From contig CM037865.1 in the NCBI GenBank assembly GCA_021292105.1, forward strand, positions 19,434,928-19,498,927: DNA of 64,000 bases, in the 5' to 3' direction. The position numbers and the translations under genes are program-made. Source of the stretch: Anadara kagoshimensis (Eukaryota > Mollusca > Bivalvia > Arcoida > Arcidae). Each line of letters starts with the position of its first letter. The first letter of the stretch is position 1. This document shows, piece after piece, positions 1 through 11,879 of the stretch. Below the pieces are notes generated by a model that was not told where the DNA came from, ran no database searches, and saw only the letters and a program-made list of their open reading frames with translations.

Positions 1-149
1 TTATTAGATACATGTATTTGTGATCAATTTTATGAAGAATTTAAAAAATAAAACGCTGATAATGTAATATATATTTATAATTCTTCTTTTACCATCTTTT
101 CTGGAATAAATACCCCAAGCTTAACTTAAGTCCTATTGTTCCCTATTTG

Positions 150-231
150 GGTTGAATTCATGATTGTCCCTCTTTTTTTTAACAAAATTCTCACCTGGAT
201 TTTCAAAAAAGGGACAATCATGAATAAACCC
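150..231. repeat. Small inverted repeat (hairpin)
   Basis: The arms read TTGAATTCATGATTGTCCCT on the left and its near-complement AGGGACAATCATGAATAA on the right, separated by about 35 bp of T-rich and mixed sequence. This is the shape of a tiny palindromic MITE or remnant; no target duplication could be read. Confidence 0.5.
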
Positions 232-311
232 TCTAACCAGATCTAGTCTGTTCTGTTCTCTAACCAGATCTAGTTTGTTCTGTTCTCTAACCAGATCTAC
301 TTTGTTCTGCC
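231..311. repeat. 27-bp tandem repeat, three copies
   Basis: Three consecutive 27-bp units begin CTCTAACCAGATCTA and end near TTCTGTT. The first two differ by one base and the third by a few more. It directly follows the small hairpin. Confidence 0.85.
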
Positions 312-1596
312 ACCCGGCAGACTTTAGTTTTACAATCAGTCCTACACTAAGAGTTTCCTTAACTTACATTTGACATACTGGATACTGTGTTATAAACCAC
401 CTTTTTAATTTAATCATAAAACATATTCAAAAAGTGGTATATGACAATTGTAATAATTTTGTTAATTTTTAAAATATCCATGAATTTAAGGTGTGATTTC
501 GAAGATTACTTCATTCTTATAACATTCTTTCTATTTTATCGAGTCATTTAGTTTGGGGATAGTGGAATGGAGCAATGTCCTATTAGTTTTTTTTCTATTT
601 TTATCAAGGTGGTCAGTTCTGTATATGTTATCAAAATGGTCTGTTCTGGGCTTGTGGAGTAAAGTAAGGGCGTTTTACGACCCAATCAAGTTTTTTTTTT
701 TTCATTTTTATCCAGGTGGTCAGTTCTGCGATGGTCAAGTGAAGGGGAAATGTCCAGAGAAACCAACTGAAACTTTGAGAGAACTGACAAAATGCGTTGT
801 TGCCCGAAAGCCAGCGCTTTCTACAACTTGACAATCGAGATCCCCAGATTTAGAAAAATACCTAACGTCAAAATAAGCAGCTAGACTAGTGTTTTGAAAT
901 GAATCCGGGGAAAGTCACGCCAGGCGATGGCTATTTCTGATACAATTATAGGATGACGTTTTGACACAAAATACTCCTGATACCAATTTTCCTTTAAATA
1001 TTTTAAACTTTCTTGGCTAAGAAAAATACGTATGAAACCTGATTATTGATAGCTCTTGTTAGATAATTAACTTTAATATTTAAGGCTAGTTTGATCAAAT
1101 TTTCATTTTAATTGCAATTTAAAACCTATGTAAGACTCTAAATATATAGATACATATATAGATACATATGTATCATCACTTCAAATAGAACCAAGAACAA
1201 TGATGTAATTAGTGAAAATTTTAAATTTAAATATGTCAATAACAAAGTTTGAAGACTACTTTTTCCCCAATTAATTTTCCTTTGCTGTAATTTAAAACAA
1301 AATCAAACAAAATCTTACAAAGCCTTTTAATCTCTATTCTATGAAATTATAGACTTTTGATTGAAAATAGTCTGATGTATTGCATTATTTTCTAGACATG
1401 AATTAATTTTTCAAATCTTATAGATAATAACACTAAGGTTGAATATTTAACGAGAGGTATCATCAATCACGTTCCATATGTTTTTTCTCAGCCAAGAATG
1501 TTAAAAATATTGGAAACAAGTTGCCTTAGTAATTCTTGCTGCAGGTTCATCGTTTCTCAAGGCACTCTTACCATTTATAAACATACTGCTTTACTA
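312..1596. other. No gene recognised
   Basis: AT-rich sequence without a convincing exon. A 92-codon open frame at 553-831 resembles no family I know. The stretch around 391-450 (ATTTAATCATAAAA... AGTGGTATATGACAA) recurs near 12843-12930, so part of it is dispersed repeat. Confidence 0.5.
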
Positions 1597-3018
1597 CAGT
1601 GCTTACGGCAGTAGCGGATCTCAGTCAGTAGCGGATCATTTTTTAAAACAAAGTGGATTTTTTCCCTATCATTACGAGAAACCAATAAAATTCAGATATA
1701 TTTCTGTAATACTGATAAATTTACTTCATTCTACATATCATTTATGTTAATAAACGTCCTATTATTTTAATTCTTGGCTTTTTCATGCGAATGTCATAAG
1801 CGTTTCAACGACACGGATGTGTTTTCCAAACACTTACTTTCGATTCGGACGACGTGTTCAATACTTTCAAAGGTAATTTGAAATGATTGCAATAGCTATT
1901 TACAACCGTTAATATATCTTCTTTCAAGACATAAACTTTTATTGAGCTTTACAGTTCTTGACAATAAAAAATAAACCCGTTTTCCGAAGGGTGCAAGTAC
2001 GGCAATAACGGATCAGCTGCTGTAAACAGGGGGCCTCTCAAAAGGCTAATGAAAATGGGGATTCGTAATATTTCTTAAGAAAAAATAAATTTTGCGCCTG
2101 ATGTATATGTTGTAGTAAATTGTAAATAAACAATGTAGAGACTATTGGAGAACCAGTGCCTAGCTTTCCTCCTTGACCCCATGAGAAAGATGGGTCCATT
2201 GTCATGCTATGCCGCTATCTTATTTATCATGATAATACCAGATCAATGGGCGTTTTAAAGAAACCATAATTACCATGGTTGAAGGATAATCAATATAAGA
2301 TTCGAATATATTGAATTAATACATTAATTAATATCCAACCCTTTATATTCTTTATACTTTTATGATTAAGACCATGAAAGTTTTATTCCATTCTATATTT
2401 TTGTCTGGTAACAATTTTGGACATATGATGCCATTGTACACTCCCAATATGTATCGTTGTTTGTATACACTGTTCTTGTTAAAATAAAATCTTCATGGAC
2501 AACAGTATGTCATAAAACATAAGGCACAATATTATTTTATTTTCTTCACCATTCTTTGCTTTTATATTTCAGTATTCAAGACAAAGTTAATTGACTTAAT
2601 TTATTATTACATTTATATCAGAAACTTGTTGATGATTTGTTTTTTTATTTATTTAAATCATGTTATTTGTTGATATATTACGGTTAAATTTTTTTATATT
2701 GTTTCATGATTTGTAATTTTTGCAATTGAATGATGAAAACTCAAACTAATCATGTTTTGAGTTGATTCCCTATCGTTTTCTTGACACTAGGTGGCGTGAT
2801 CCGCTACTACAAATTGATTCGTTACTGACGTAAATACATGGGATACAAAACGGGTGGATTGCCCATACTTATAGTCGGACGATTTTTATCATCTAACGAT
2901 AATTTGAAACAGTGGGGAAATGACAATTGCTAGTACCAAAAAATTACAATCGGCTGCGATGATTTTTTCGGGGAGCAGTGAATATTGCACTAATGATCCG
3001 CTACTGCCGTAATCACTG
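1597..3018. mobile_element. Non-autonomous Tc1/pogo-like element, CAGTG termini
   Basis: The ends are 24-bp inverted repeats: CAGTGCTTACGGCAGTAG... at 1597 and its complement, with one mismatch, ending at 3018. Both sides are flanked by TA, the target duplication of the Tc1/mariner superfamily, and CAGTG termini are common there. The motif 'agtagcggatc' recurs inside each end (about 1628 and 2796). No transposase frame remains in the 1,422 bp. The superfamily rests on termini and TA only, so it is probable rather than certain. Confidence 0.65.
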
Positions 3019-3859
3019 TATAAGTGAAATATTATTGTTCTTATTTTAGGTCAAACAACCCTTCAATTTAAAACAAAAACATACCGGTTCATGAATAATT
3101 ATATATATTATATTTGACATTTACTTTTGGAATTATCGCTCATTCTATATTTCCTAAAGAAGAAGGGAAAATATACGATTGCATTCGAGAAAAGGAATGA
3201 AGTCCAAAGTTCAATTACATAGGTGGTAAGTTTGTGGATGGAAGAGAAAACCGGATTGTCGGGAGAAAACAACCGACATTCAAATTTTAGTACGATGGGG
3301 TTGCGATAGAGCAAGTTGAGAAATGAGGGTAATCGTCATGGAGAGCAAAATTACTTTCTTCGATGAATTAATTTCCCTGCTACTTATTTATGTTTCATTT
3401 CATCATTTTGGCATACAAATGGAAACAAAATCATTGAAAATGCCCAAGGAAGTTTTAAGTCAATTAAAATGCTAAAAGCTTATATTATTTTTATTTCTTA
3501 ATAAAAATAGGAATTTTCAAAATGTGAAAACGCATTTCTTGGTAAACAAATAGTTTAACTACAATATAACACCTATTGAGCAGTGAATTATGTCAAAACT
3601 ATTTAAAATTTATCGCCTTCAAAATAACAGGCAAAAATATAAACGACCTTGATAGGTTCACAACAATATATTATTTCACACGCTTGCAAATCAAGAAAAT
3701 TCAAATAATAAACTCCTTACAAATGAAACACTTTATGTAACTTAATGTAAAAACTGCCAGCTTCGATATTAATGAAAATCTTGACCATTCCTCAACTCTA
3801 CTCCCACTCAAATAGTTATAAAAATTATTATAATGTATAGTAATTTGCTATAGACATGC
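3019..3859. other. No gene recognised
   Basis: Unique-looking AT-rich sequence between two DNA transposons. A 68-codon minus frame at 3108-3314 has no recognisable domain. Nothing else is supported. Confidence 0.5.
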
Positions 3860-4690
3860 TACGAGGGGAAGTCAGAAAGTTCACAGAACAGCCAAGCTTA
3901 ACACACATTTTCTTTACTTATTTAGACAACACAACATTCCGCCATTTTAAACATATCAAGTTTATTTGTCAAAACATATTTGTGTAATCCTCAAAAGCAT
4001 TCAAAGTTGGTGACCATCAAGCAATAATGGAAAATCAAAATGTTTAGTATAGGGCAGAAATAAAGTTCCTCACAGTAGAAGGATCAAATACCGAAGAAAT
4101 TCACCGGTGAATGGCCAAGGTGTATGGTTACAGTGGTCCTGCCTATTCAAGTGTGGCAAAATGGTCACTTGAATTTAAACGCGGGTGCACCTCACTGAAG
4201 GATGACCCAAGGTAAGGTCGGCCAGCTGATGCCATCACAAAGGAAATGGTCACGTCTGTGGAGACCCTCATCATGAATGATCGTCGAATTAGGATTGATG
4301 ACATACCTAGGGAGTGTGACATTTCACATGGAAGTGTATACACGGTTATCCACGAGCATTTCGGGATGTCAAAAGTATCCGCAAGATGGGTCCCCAGAAA
4401 CCTTTATGTGCAGGATCGATTTCAAAGACTCCAGTCAAGTCGGGAGCTTCTTGGCATTTATAATGATACCCCGGAGAGCTTCCATTTACGTTTAGTAACT
4501 GGTGATGAAAATTTGATTCATCATCAGAAACATAAAAAAAAGAGTCCATGCAATGGAAGCACCCTGGCTCACCCCCACCAAAGAAATCCAAAGCCCAACC
4601 ATCAGCTGGCAAAGTCGTGGCCACTGTGTTTTTTGAATTCTAAGGGTGTTCTGTTAATCAATTATAAACCTGCTGGGATCTCTTACATTT
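3860..4690 (+). mobile_element. Mariner element, 5' portion
   Basis: The left terminal inverted repeat, TACGAGGGGAAGTCAGAAAG... at 3860-3889, matches the complement of the terminus at 36236-36265 with few differences. It is followed by transposase-derived coding sequence that stops at about 4685, just after the first catalytic block. The 3' half and right terminus are absent here. Instead a partial direct repeat and an inverted fragment follow. Confidence 0.85.
4038..4690 (+). pseudogene. Mariner transposase pseudogene, N-terminal part
   Basis: Translation gives a mariner transposase N-terminal half: a helix-turn-helix stretch (VYGYSGPAYSSVAKW, then ETLIMNDRRIRIDDIPRECD and SHGSV), the linker motif ARWVPRNL (WVPHxL in the family), and the first catalytic aspartate block TGDEN near 4500. 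The frame is broken by at least two in-frame stops upstream (near 4110 and 4214) and the protein ends before the second aspartate. A 150-codon open frame at 4246-4698 is the longest intact piece. This is a dead copy. Confidence 0.85.
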
Positions 4691-4808
4691 ACGTTTAGTA
4701 ACTGCTGATGAAATATGATTTCATCATTGGGACCCAAAAACCAAAAAAGAGTCCATGCAATGGAAGCACCCTGGCTCACCCCCACCAAAGAAATTCAAAA
4801 CCCAAGCA
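4683..4808 (+). repeat. Partial direct repeat of the mariner transposase segment
   Basis: This stretch repeats about 4486-4600 (TTACGTTTAGTAACTG..., AAGAGTCCATGCAATGGAAG...) with scattered differences. It is therefore a second, partial copy of the TGDE region joined directly to the first. Confidence 0.8.
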
Positions 4809-5098
4809 AATGTAAGCTATCCGGGTTATCATTATAAATGCTAAGAAGCTTCCGACTTTACTGGAGTCTTTGGAAGCGATCCTGCACATTAAGGTGTCTG
4901 GGGACCCATCTTGCGGATACCTTTGACATCCCAAAATGTTCGTGGATAACCGTGATACACTTCCATGTGAAATGTCACACTCCCTAGCTACATCATCAAT
5001 CCTAATTCGTTGATCATTCATGATGAGGGTCTCCACACTTCCTGTTGGCATCAGCTGGCCGACCTGACCGTGGGTCATCCTTCAAGGAGGTGCCCTAT
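4809..5098 (-). mobile_element. Inverted mariner fragment
   Basis: Read on the minus strand, this encodes the same block as 4200-4480 (ETLIMNDQRIRIDDVARECD, SHGSV), in opposite orientation and slightly diverged. Together with the forward piece it makes a head-to-head mariner palindrome about 1.2 kb long. It probably arose by nested insertion or rearrangement of two copies. Confidence 0.8.
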
Positions 5099-5204
5099 AG
5101 CACAAATTGCTGAAAAATAGGTATTTAGTAATTTCGACATGTTTCAAAGTTCTAAGATTAGCAAATTTTGCCTAAAAGGAGGTGGATATTCTTCTATAAA
5201 AGAC

Positions 5205-5490
5205 TGTCACCAAATCATTTAACTCCACATACAGAAATATAGATGACATTCTATCTCTGAATAATCCTAAATTTTGAATTTTCAGAATATGTGAATGTCA
5301 TCTATCCTGGTAGGCTCTGCTTCATATTTGGACTTGTACCTCGATTATGATATTCACCAAAGGCTACATTTAAAGCTACAAGACAAACGTGATAACTTAA
5401 ATTCAATTATCAACTTTCTGTTTCTTTGCTTCTCTTGCTCGTGGTGTATTTGTAGAGCTTGTTCTCACTTCAGGAACTCTATACAGTAAA
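5205..5490 (+). mobile_element. Retroelement reverse-transcriptase remnant
   Basis: The plus-frame peptide contains SASYLDLYLDYD and LQDKRDNLNSIINF. I recognise these as a degraded form of a block (YLDLxL...KLYDKRDDFNFPIVNF) seen in animal retroelement polyproteins near the reverse-transcriptase C-terminus. The same region recurs inverted at 9345-9535, where the upstream part (NVIYLKDIEIKDTTD) is better kept. The element family is not resolved. Confidence 0.55.
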
Positions 5491-5774
5491 ACATGTTTAT
5501 AACGAAGCATTGGGTACTCTTTTTTAATTTCGTTATGAAGAGACTTCGCTATACTGCTATTAATAGATTTATATAGAGAAGCGGTCGGGCCCAATATTTG
5601 ACAAAAAAGCAAATTGCTTTCAAATAAATCAAGATTCTCATAAAGTTTTATGGCTGCCATCAAAATATTGTTGGTAAGTAAGATGTCACTGCATCTGTAT
5701 CCACAATACCCGTGTATACATGTGTATTGGACGTTCCATAGTTCCATGTTACTTCCATTTTGAATTTTGATTAC
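5491..5774. other. No gene recognised
   Basis: A minus frame of 114 codons (5403-5747) covers this stretch but shows no known domain. The sequence around 5490 (ACATGTTTATAACGAAGC, then ATTTCGTTATGAAG) looks like repeat DNA. I treat it as non-genic. Confidence 0.4.
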
Positions 5775-5945
5775 GCACGTGAATGGCGTATGTAGCTAGC
5801 TAAACGGGAGGCGCTTACTGTTCCATAGCACCCATTTTTAACCACATGTTTTGGTGAAAGTTCATATACTTAACCTAATTTGTCAGTTTTGATTTTGCTT
5901 TTGAATTATGATTTGGACATGGATTAATAAGTTTGTTTATTATTA
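5775..5945 (+). repeat. Dispersed repeat family B, copy 1
   Basis: Contains AGCTAAACGGGAGGCGCTTAC, then a T-rich stretch, then the family's 3' block (GTCAGTTTTGATTTTGC, ATTTGGACATGGATTA). Related copies occur near 10105, 14404, 19615, 21600, 27035 (inverted) and 57730. It is a short interspersed element without coding capacity. Confidence 0.65.
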
Positions 5946-7289
5946 TACATGCACAAGTCTACCAGACAACTACATCCTGTTTACTGACTTAGTTTTTTTT
6001 AAACATTTACGGTGGTTGAAAATAAAAGGAGGAGTATACTCTGTGAGCTACTGACCACAGATTTCTTTTTGTAACACTTTTTGCAATACGACACTGAATC
6101 ATCTGTTAAAAGGAAATCTTATAATATATATATCTAGATATCATAAAAGAAGTAGCTAAAGCATTAAAACATGCTTCAGGTTGTCATTCGTATGATGACA
6201 AGAACCTTAATCGTGATATAAACCAAAAACAGCCGGGATGTAGACCTCTTAGAGTTTGAAGAAGTAAGATAATCGCAACAACAAAGACAACAACAATTGA
6301 AATTCATTCTGTGCAGAATTCATTTTAAACACATGACGCTAATTTTTTTAATTTTTTTTTTTCTTTTTTTTTTTCAAATTGCAATTTTCCTATTCGTCAT
6401 ACTTCAAATCGGGAAAGACTTCAAGATTATTTCACCCTAGCATTGCAAATCTTAAGCAAATAAGAAATATTCTATTCTAATTCTACCTTTCCCTTTGAAT
6501 GTCGACGGTTAAACTTTAAGTTTTCTTTAGACTATGTAATACAAATTCTTTCTAGAGTTAAAATTTTTGAATCAACGGAAGGAGAATCTGAATAACTAAT
6601 AAAATATGGTTTGGTTTTCGCTGGAAGAAGGAACCCCGATCCTGACCCGCTTATTGTAAGGAGACCTTTCTATGACCTTTCTATGACCTTTTCAAACTCT
6701 AAGATACGCCTTTTCCTTTCACTGCTATTCAAAAATATCTTATTTTGATTCATTTTAAGTAAAACTTTTATAATGACAGTGAACACTGTTCTTTGTGTTC
6801 TTTTACAAATATTATGTGCGCACGACAACATTAGCTGCATGAAATTTTGCAGAGTGTGTACGACATCAATAAATCAAAAATGCTAAAATAGCCGTTATTA
6901 GGCTCAGTTTTTGGTATTTTTCCTTTGATACATATTACTTTTACTTCATTCATATCCCTTTTGTATTATTATAGTAAAGAGGGTGAGATTAAATGGTGTA
7001 AATACAACTTTTTTCTTTGCCGTCGTGAAAAGTGTGCACGACATCTTGGTACAAAAGTTTACTTTGACGCGAATGTTTGAAAAAACTAGCATATATACAT
7101 CAACAGATTGTTCATAAAGTTATTCTGTCTTCTTTAGGACATTGAGATAACTATAAACTGATGGGAAGTATGGAAATTCAGTTAAAACTCACCACGAGTC
7201 GATCGTTTCGCCGTCATTTTTGTGTTTACGAAGTCGTGTCTATGACGTATACATGTAGGTTTGCCGCCCCATGATTTTATTCGTCGACA
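5946..7289. other. No gene recognised
   Basis: AT-rich intergenic sequence with a T-rich tract near 6340-6375 and a short duplication of CCTTTCTATGA near 6666. No exon-like segment was found on either strand. Confidence 0.5.
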
Positions 7290-7505
7290 CAGTACCACTA
7301 CGGTAGCTCAGGTGATAGATTCCTTGCTTCGTATGTGCGGGTCGTGGCTTCGATCCCCTGCCGGGCCTGACCAAATAACGAAAATAGGGAGTGATATCTT
7401 CTTTTGCCAGCAACCCGCATTCACGAATCCTTTTAAGGAGATATTAAAAATCTATGTCATGTTCAATAACCCTCCGTGCACATTGCTCTGAGAGCACAAA
7501 ATCGC
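7290..7505 (+). mobile_element. tRNA-derived SINE, 5' portion
   Basis: An A-box-like TAGCTCAGGTGATAG and a B-box-like GGCTTCGATCC lie about 45 bp apart, as in a tRNA-derived polymerase III promoter. Downstream come GGGCCTGACC and CCCTCCGTGCACATTG. The latter block also occurs in the SINE copies near 16120 and 58570. Confidence 0.65.
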
Positions 7506-7599
7506 TAAAATAAAAGTTAGCGGATATCTTGAAATTACAAGCAAAACGTAAATTATGATAAGGCGCTCAAGTGCTAAAGTGTGCAAGTTTTTCAGGAAA

Positions 7600-7815
7600 C
7601 GCTGTAAAAATACTTTCGAATAGGCGAATTTGAAGATATCGGAGAGATTCCTTACCATTTCCGGTAAAACTGAAACTTTTGTAAAAGTTGAAGTTAAAAG
7701 TTCCAAATCCCGTGAAAAGATATCCAGTTGGGTTGCTAAATTAAGCTAGAGATTTTTCACTATCTGTTACCATTGTAGGTAAAACTGAAATTTTGTAACG
7801 GTTGTCCCAATGCGT
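7600..7815. repeat. Tandem duplication of about 115 bp (target of the 4-kb element)
   Basis: GGTAAAACTGAAA... recurs 115 bp apart (7663 and 7778). The second unit is interrupted at its GTTCAA by the 4-kb transposon and resumes at 11840 (TCAAAATTTCGTGAAAATATCCAG). The first unit therefore shows what the empty site looked like. Confidence 0.65.
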
Positions 7816-8389
7816 TCAACACCCATTCTCAGTAATAAGGCCCAATTCACTATTTCAAGATGATGAAAAATAAAAGTCTGACAAGCAATGAACTTCTGGT
7901 ATTTTCAGAGACTGGACATATCAGAAGATTCAGAAACAACAAAATTATTAACACCAATTGATTATTTTGGTTGTAATTTCACTTTATTGTTACATACATA
8001 CCATTTGTATTTAAATGAATTGATATTTACGTGACCGTAGTTAAAGTTCATCATAATCTTACCAGGTAGTAGTATTTATATGTTTATTATGCTTGAACAT
8101 TAGGTTACATTGTTATTAATTTAAAAATGTGCCTTGAGACCACTTCGGCATATCGAAATGATAATGACAATGTTTGTAGTCTACAGAAATTAAAGTATTT
8201 TTACGCAAAAATACAATAAATTTATTTCTGTATTCTCAAGTTGGTAACAGAAACAAAATTTCAAACAGGTAGTCATTAATCAACACTCAAATCAAAATGC
8301 AAATATGTCTTGATGAAATTGCTAACCAAAAGAACTGTACAAAACTTATTATCTTCAAGATAATTTTCACTTAAGTAAACAGTGTATTC

Positions 8390-8775
8390 GGTAACGTATG
8401 TAGCACCTCTAGATGACTTTGAGTCAATATAAAGACAGCTAAATTATATTATATTACAAATTATTAACTCTTGTTTTCCATAATAAAATTGTAAAACTTA
8501 TCAATAGAACACATGATATTGGTATATATGTTCACTTTTCTAGCGAAATGACAAAAACTATTTATCGGTAACGTATGTAACAGTTTAACCGATAATAAGA
8601 TTATGTACATGGTATCGTTTACAATGAAGTCTTCAATTTCTTTATTAAGACAACAAGAGATATAAAGCCTTTAAAATTATCAATTATCACGATGTAAATG
8701 TTCACTTTTCTAGTGACAAAAATAATTAATTAAGTAACGTATGTAACTGTTTAGTCACGTATGTAACAATTACAT
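8390..8775. repeat. Left subterminal GTAACGTATGTA motifs
   Basis: At least four copies of GTAACGTATGTA or a one-base variant (near 8392, 8568, 8735 and 8755) sit in the left part of the 4-kb transposon. Confidence 0.7.
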
Positions 8776-9344
8776 ACTGGGTTTAAAACTTCTTCACTCA
8801 GTGACATGTCCTCCTTTAAAGAAATTCAATAAAATATACCCGAGTTACATTCTAAAAAACAAGGCTGGAATGAGAAAGTCTTAATTGCTGATTAAAATGT
8901 CATATCTTTAAAGGAACCACTGTCTGTATTTTTCTCTCCAGTAGTACTTTTCATATTTAGTTTTTAAACCTGAAATCTGGACTTATCCTTTATTTCTAAC
9001 AACTTTTTTCTCCACCCGATTGGTTATACTGTTTCTAAATTCAGGATAGACTGAAAAATCTTACATGCTATGTGCCTTTTACAAACATTTACTGTCTATA
9101 CCAGTCAATTTATTTAAAGTCGATCTCTTTTTCTTCTAATTATCTTTTAATCAATCATGTGACTTAAAATGTCTCTCATACCGATCCATGCCAATTTCAT
9201 AATCCCAAAGCAGAGAACAAACGTTGAAAATTTGCAAATAAAGTTAAACACACGAACTTTCACCAGGAAAGTGAGAACAAATCAACAATGTCCATTGTAT
9301 TTTGGTATTAGTAATCAAGCAGTTTGCTTCGTTTTATAAAGTCC

Positions 9345-9535
9345 ACGTGGGTGCCATAGTTGAGGTACAAGTCCCAATATGAAGCAGAACATGAAGGATC
9401 AGTTGTATCTTTTATTTCAATATCCTTAAGATAGATGACATTCACAAAAGCCTTCGAATTTAGAATTATAAAATCCTATACCAGACATCATGTATCTGTA
9501 TATATGTGGAGTTAAATGGTTTTGTTACAGTCATC
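9345..9535 (-). mobile_element. Retroelement remnant, inverted relative to 5205-5490
   Basis: The complement reads NVIYLKDIEIKDTTDPSCSA then SYWDLYLNYG, the same conserved retroelement block as at 5205-5490, including the flanking CATTTAACTCCACAT. It lies inside the 4-kb transposon. Confidence 0.55.
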
Positions 9536-10104
9536 CTTCAAGTTAAAAACGGTTTTACATAAATTCTGCTGCAATATGAAATAAATCAGCCAGCAATGAT
9601 GCACAGTTTAGGCCCATTACCGATTATTGTTGGAAAATTATATTGCTAAACATAACATGTATATGGTGTCTTTCAAAATCACTCATATTTTGTTGTTGAT
9701 TCTATCACTATACATGTATTTAATATTTGTCAATAAGGTGTTACCAAGAAGAACTTTTTCTTGCTGAGCTTCGCTTGTTGGGTGTCAAGTCAATAATGGA
9801 TACATCACTTTCTGTTTGCTTTCATAATGTTAACTTCTCATTTGAAAATGTAACTCTTTTATCCTTTCTAATATGAAAGTTTTCTATCTGAAATTTCTTT
9901 CTCATGATTTATCTTTTAAAATTTTAACGTCTTTAGATACATTACATTAAGCTTCCCTCTTAGCTTCTTGTCAGAACTTGTATAGTTTTTACCCCTAGTT
10001 TAAATAGAAGGTAACCTAAAACTAAGAAGAGTATGACCACTGTTGTTAATGACGTAACAGGGACTGGTTCCAAAGAGACATAACCACTATCTGAAACATC
10101 CTTG

Positions 10105-10225
10105 GCGGCTATCTGTTCTGGAAGTTCATGTGTTTAACTTAACTTGTCAGTTTCAAAGTTTTCACTTTGCTTCTGGATTTGTGATTCGGACACATGGAAT
10201 AGTAGGTTTGTTTTTTCAGTTTAAT
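10105..10225 (+). repeat. Dispersed repeat family B, copy 2
   Basis: GGAAGTTCATGTGTTTAACT is followed by TTTCAAAGTTTTCACTTTGC and GTGATTCGGACACATGGA, the 3' block shared by the family. Confidence 0.6.
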
Positions 10226-10349
10226 TCTTAGTTTCTCTTCAATTTAGAACTCCGATCATATCCCATTTTCTTTATCTCTGTAATTTGACTGAATTTCAAG
10301 ACATGATTTATCCATCATGAAACATTAGACAGCAACTGTGTTTGTAATT

Positions 10350-11660
10350 CAGACCAGTAACGTAGATACCAATACTTACGTTACCTGGGGGTCTGCAGAT
10401 ATATGGATGTATATTGACCACCCATTTGACCATTGAAGTTTTGTTTTACGCTGCATTTACACTTTCATAATCAGAATTTATGAAATTGCAGGTATTTGAT
10501 TTGTATGTATAACAAATATTAAAATGAACAATGTTGTATTCAAATCTATGAGAAAATTATCCAAATAAATTAGACCAGTGACATCTATCGTTTCAAAATC
10601 CAATTTGAAGTTGAAAATTGTTTAATTTCTCTACACGTAACTAAACTAGAAACTTTAAGTGTTTGTTTATTGTTGTATCTAATGACAGTTTGCTTAACTA
10701 TTTCATTGTAATTGAAATGAAAGTACTGATACATACGTTACTTGTGTTAATTACATACGTTACCTATAGTAACGTATATATCATTTTTTGGAAAATGAAT
10801 TCCAGACTATGGATCAAGGGTAGACATACCATCATGGGTTTGATGGAAATGACAAGGTTTATTATCTATATAGTCAGATGTATTATTTCAAATTGAAATT
10901 TTTGAATGGATTCTTGCCATCCAAAGAGGTCACCTTCGACTGTTTCACTTTTGCTTGAGAATTTTTATTTTAACAACAATCGATGTGGTTAAAACTTCAC
11001 ATGCACACTTCTATAATTTAAATCTAGAACTATACAAATTATAGTGGTCACTTGACGTGATTTAGGTGTATTTTCAAATGATGTTATCACGTATGTATCG
11101 GTAACGTATGTATTTTTTTCAACTGTTACAATATGTGGTTTAAATAATAGGAACTTGTGCGGAATAAAGATGATATATTTTAAATATTATATCAAAGTAC
11201 TTCGTTTGACAATATATTAATTTTGACTTGGATAAAATATTTAACCATATGAATGACGTAACGTAAGTATTGATGAAAATAAAACCTTCCATTCAATTTT
11301 GTGTCATGCTTGTTCAGGCCCAATAGCGACTGTTAAGTTGAAAATTTTATTGTTCCGTTAAGTATGCGTAAGATAAGCTTCAATTTGCCCACGTCAGTGG
11401 TAAGTATGACATTAATATATGATAACCATGGAGACAGTTTTATATGTGGTAACGTTTGTATCCGACAGCTGGTAACACATCTTTATTTGGCACCAGATTT
11501 TACCAATAGCTTGCATTGTCATCAGAAACCAGTTTTAGATATGACAACAATGCAGCATTAACAAAAGCAATTCTTTAAATTTTTGTTACTTTCCAAATAT
11601 TGAAGATTTGGCGATTTAAAACATAAAAACCTTACCCGGTAACAGTAACGTTTGTATCAT
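10350..11660. repeat. Right subterminal GTAACGTATGTA motifs
   Basis: Copies in both orientations near 10350, 10730, 10755, 10770, 11088, 11100, 11255, 11448 and 11645. With the left group they bracket the central part of the transposon. Confidence 0.7.
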
Positions 11661-11879
11661 TTTGAAGGTTTATGAGATTGGAAAATAATCAAATACATGG
11701 ATTAACTAGAAAACTGTGATTGATAATTGTAGATATAATGTGTAGTTTCTGTTGGTACATTTATTCTTTGGTCTTTTCCAAAGCCAATTCATTATACTGT
11801 AATATAACACTATTTGGGCCTTATTACTGAGAATGGGTGTCAAAATTTCGTGAAAATATCCAGAGACACATATTTTAAG

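Larger units (their letters stand above)
7820..11839. mobile_element. 4.0-kb DNA transposon with 26-bp TIRs and TCAA target duplication
   Basis: The two ends are perfect 26-bp inverted repeats starting CACCCATTCTCAGTAATAAG (7820-7845 and 11814-11839). TCAA lies immediately outside both ends (7816-7819, 11840-11843). Comparison with the neighbouring 115-bp unit supports an empty site with a single TCAA. Motifs of the form GTAACGTATGTA occur many times inside both ends (8390-8780 and 10350-11660), as expected for transposase-binding subterminal repeats. No transposase frame is visible, so the copy is non-autonomous. A 4-bp duplication with CAC termini is reminiscent of Chapaev/CMC elements, but that is an inference. 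Confidence 0.75.

Noticed and set aside
553..831. 92-codon frame as a gene
   Set aside because: No domain, low-complexity Phe-rich tract from poly(T), and no splice or conservation evidence.
5403..5747. 114-codon minus-strand frame as a gene
   Set aside because: No recognised family, and it overlaps a plus-strand retroelement remnant and repeat-like sequence.
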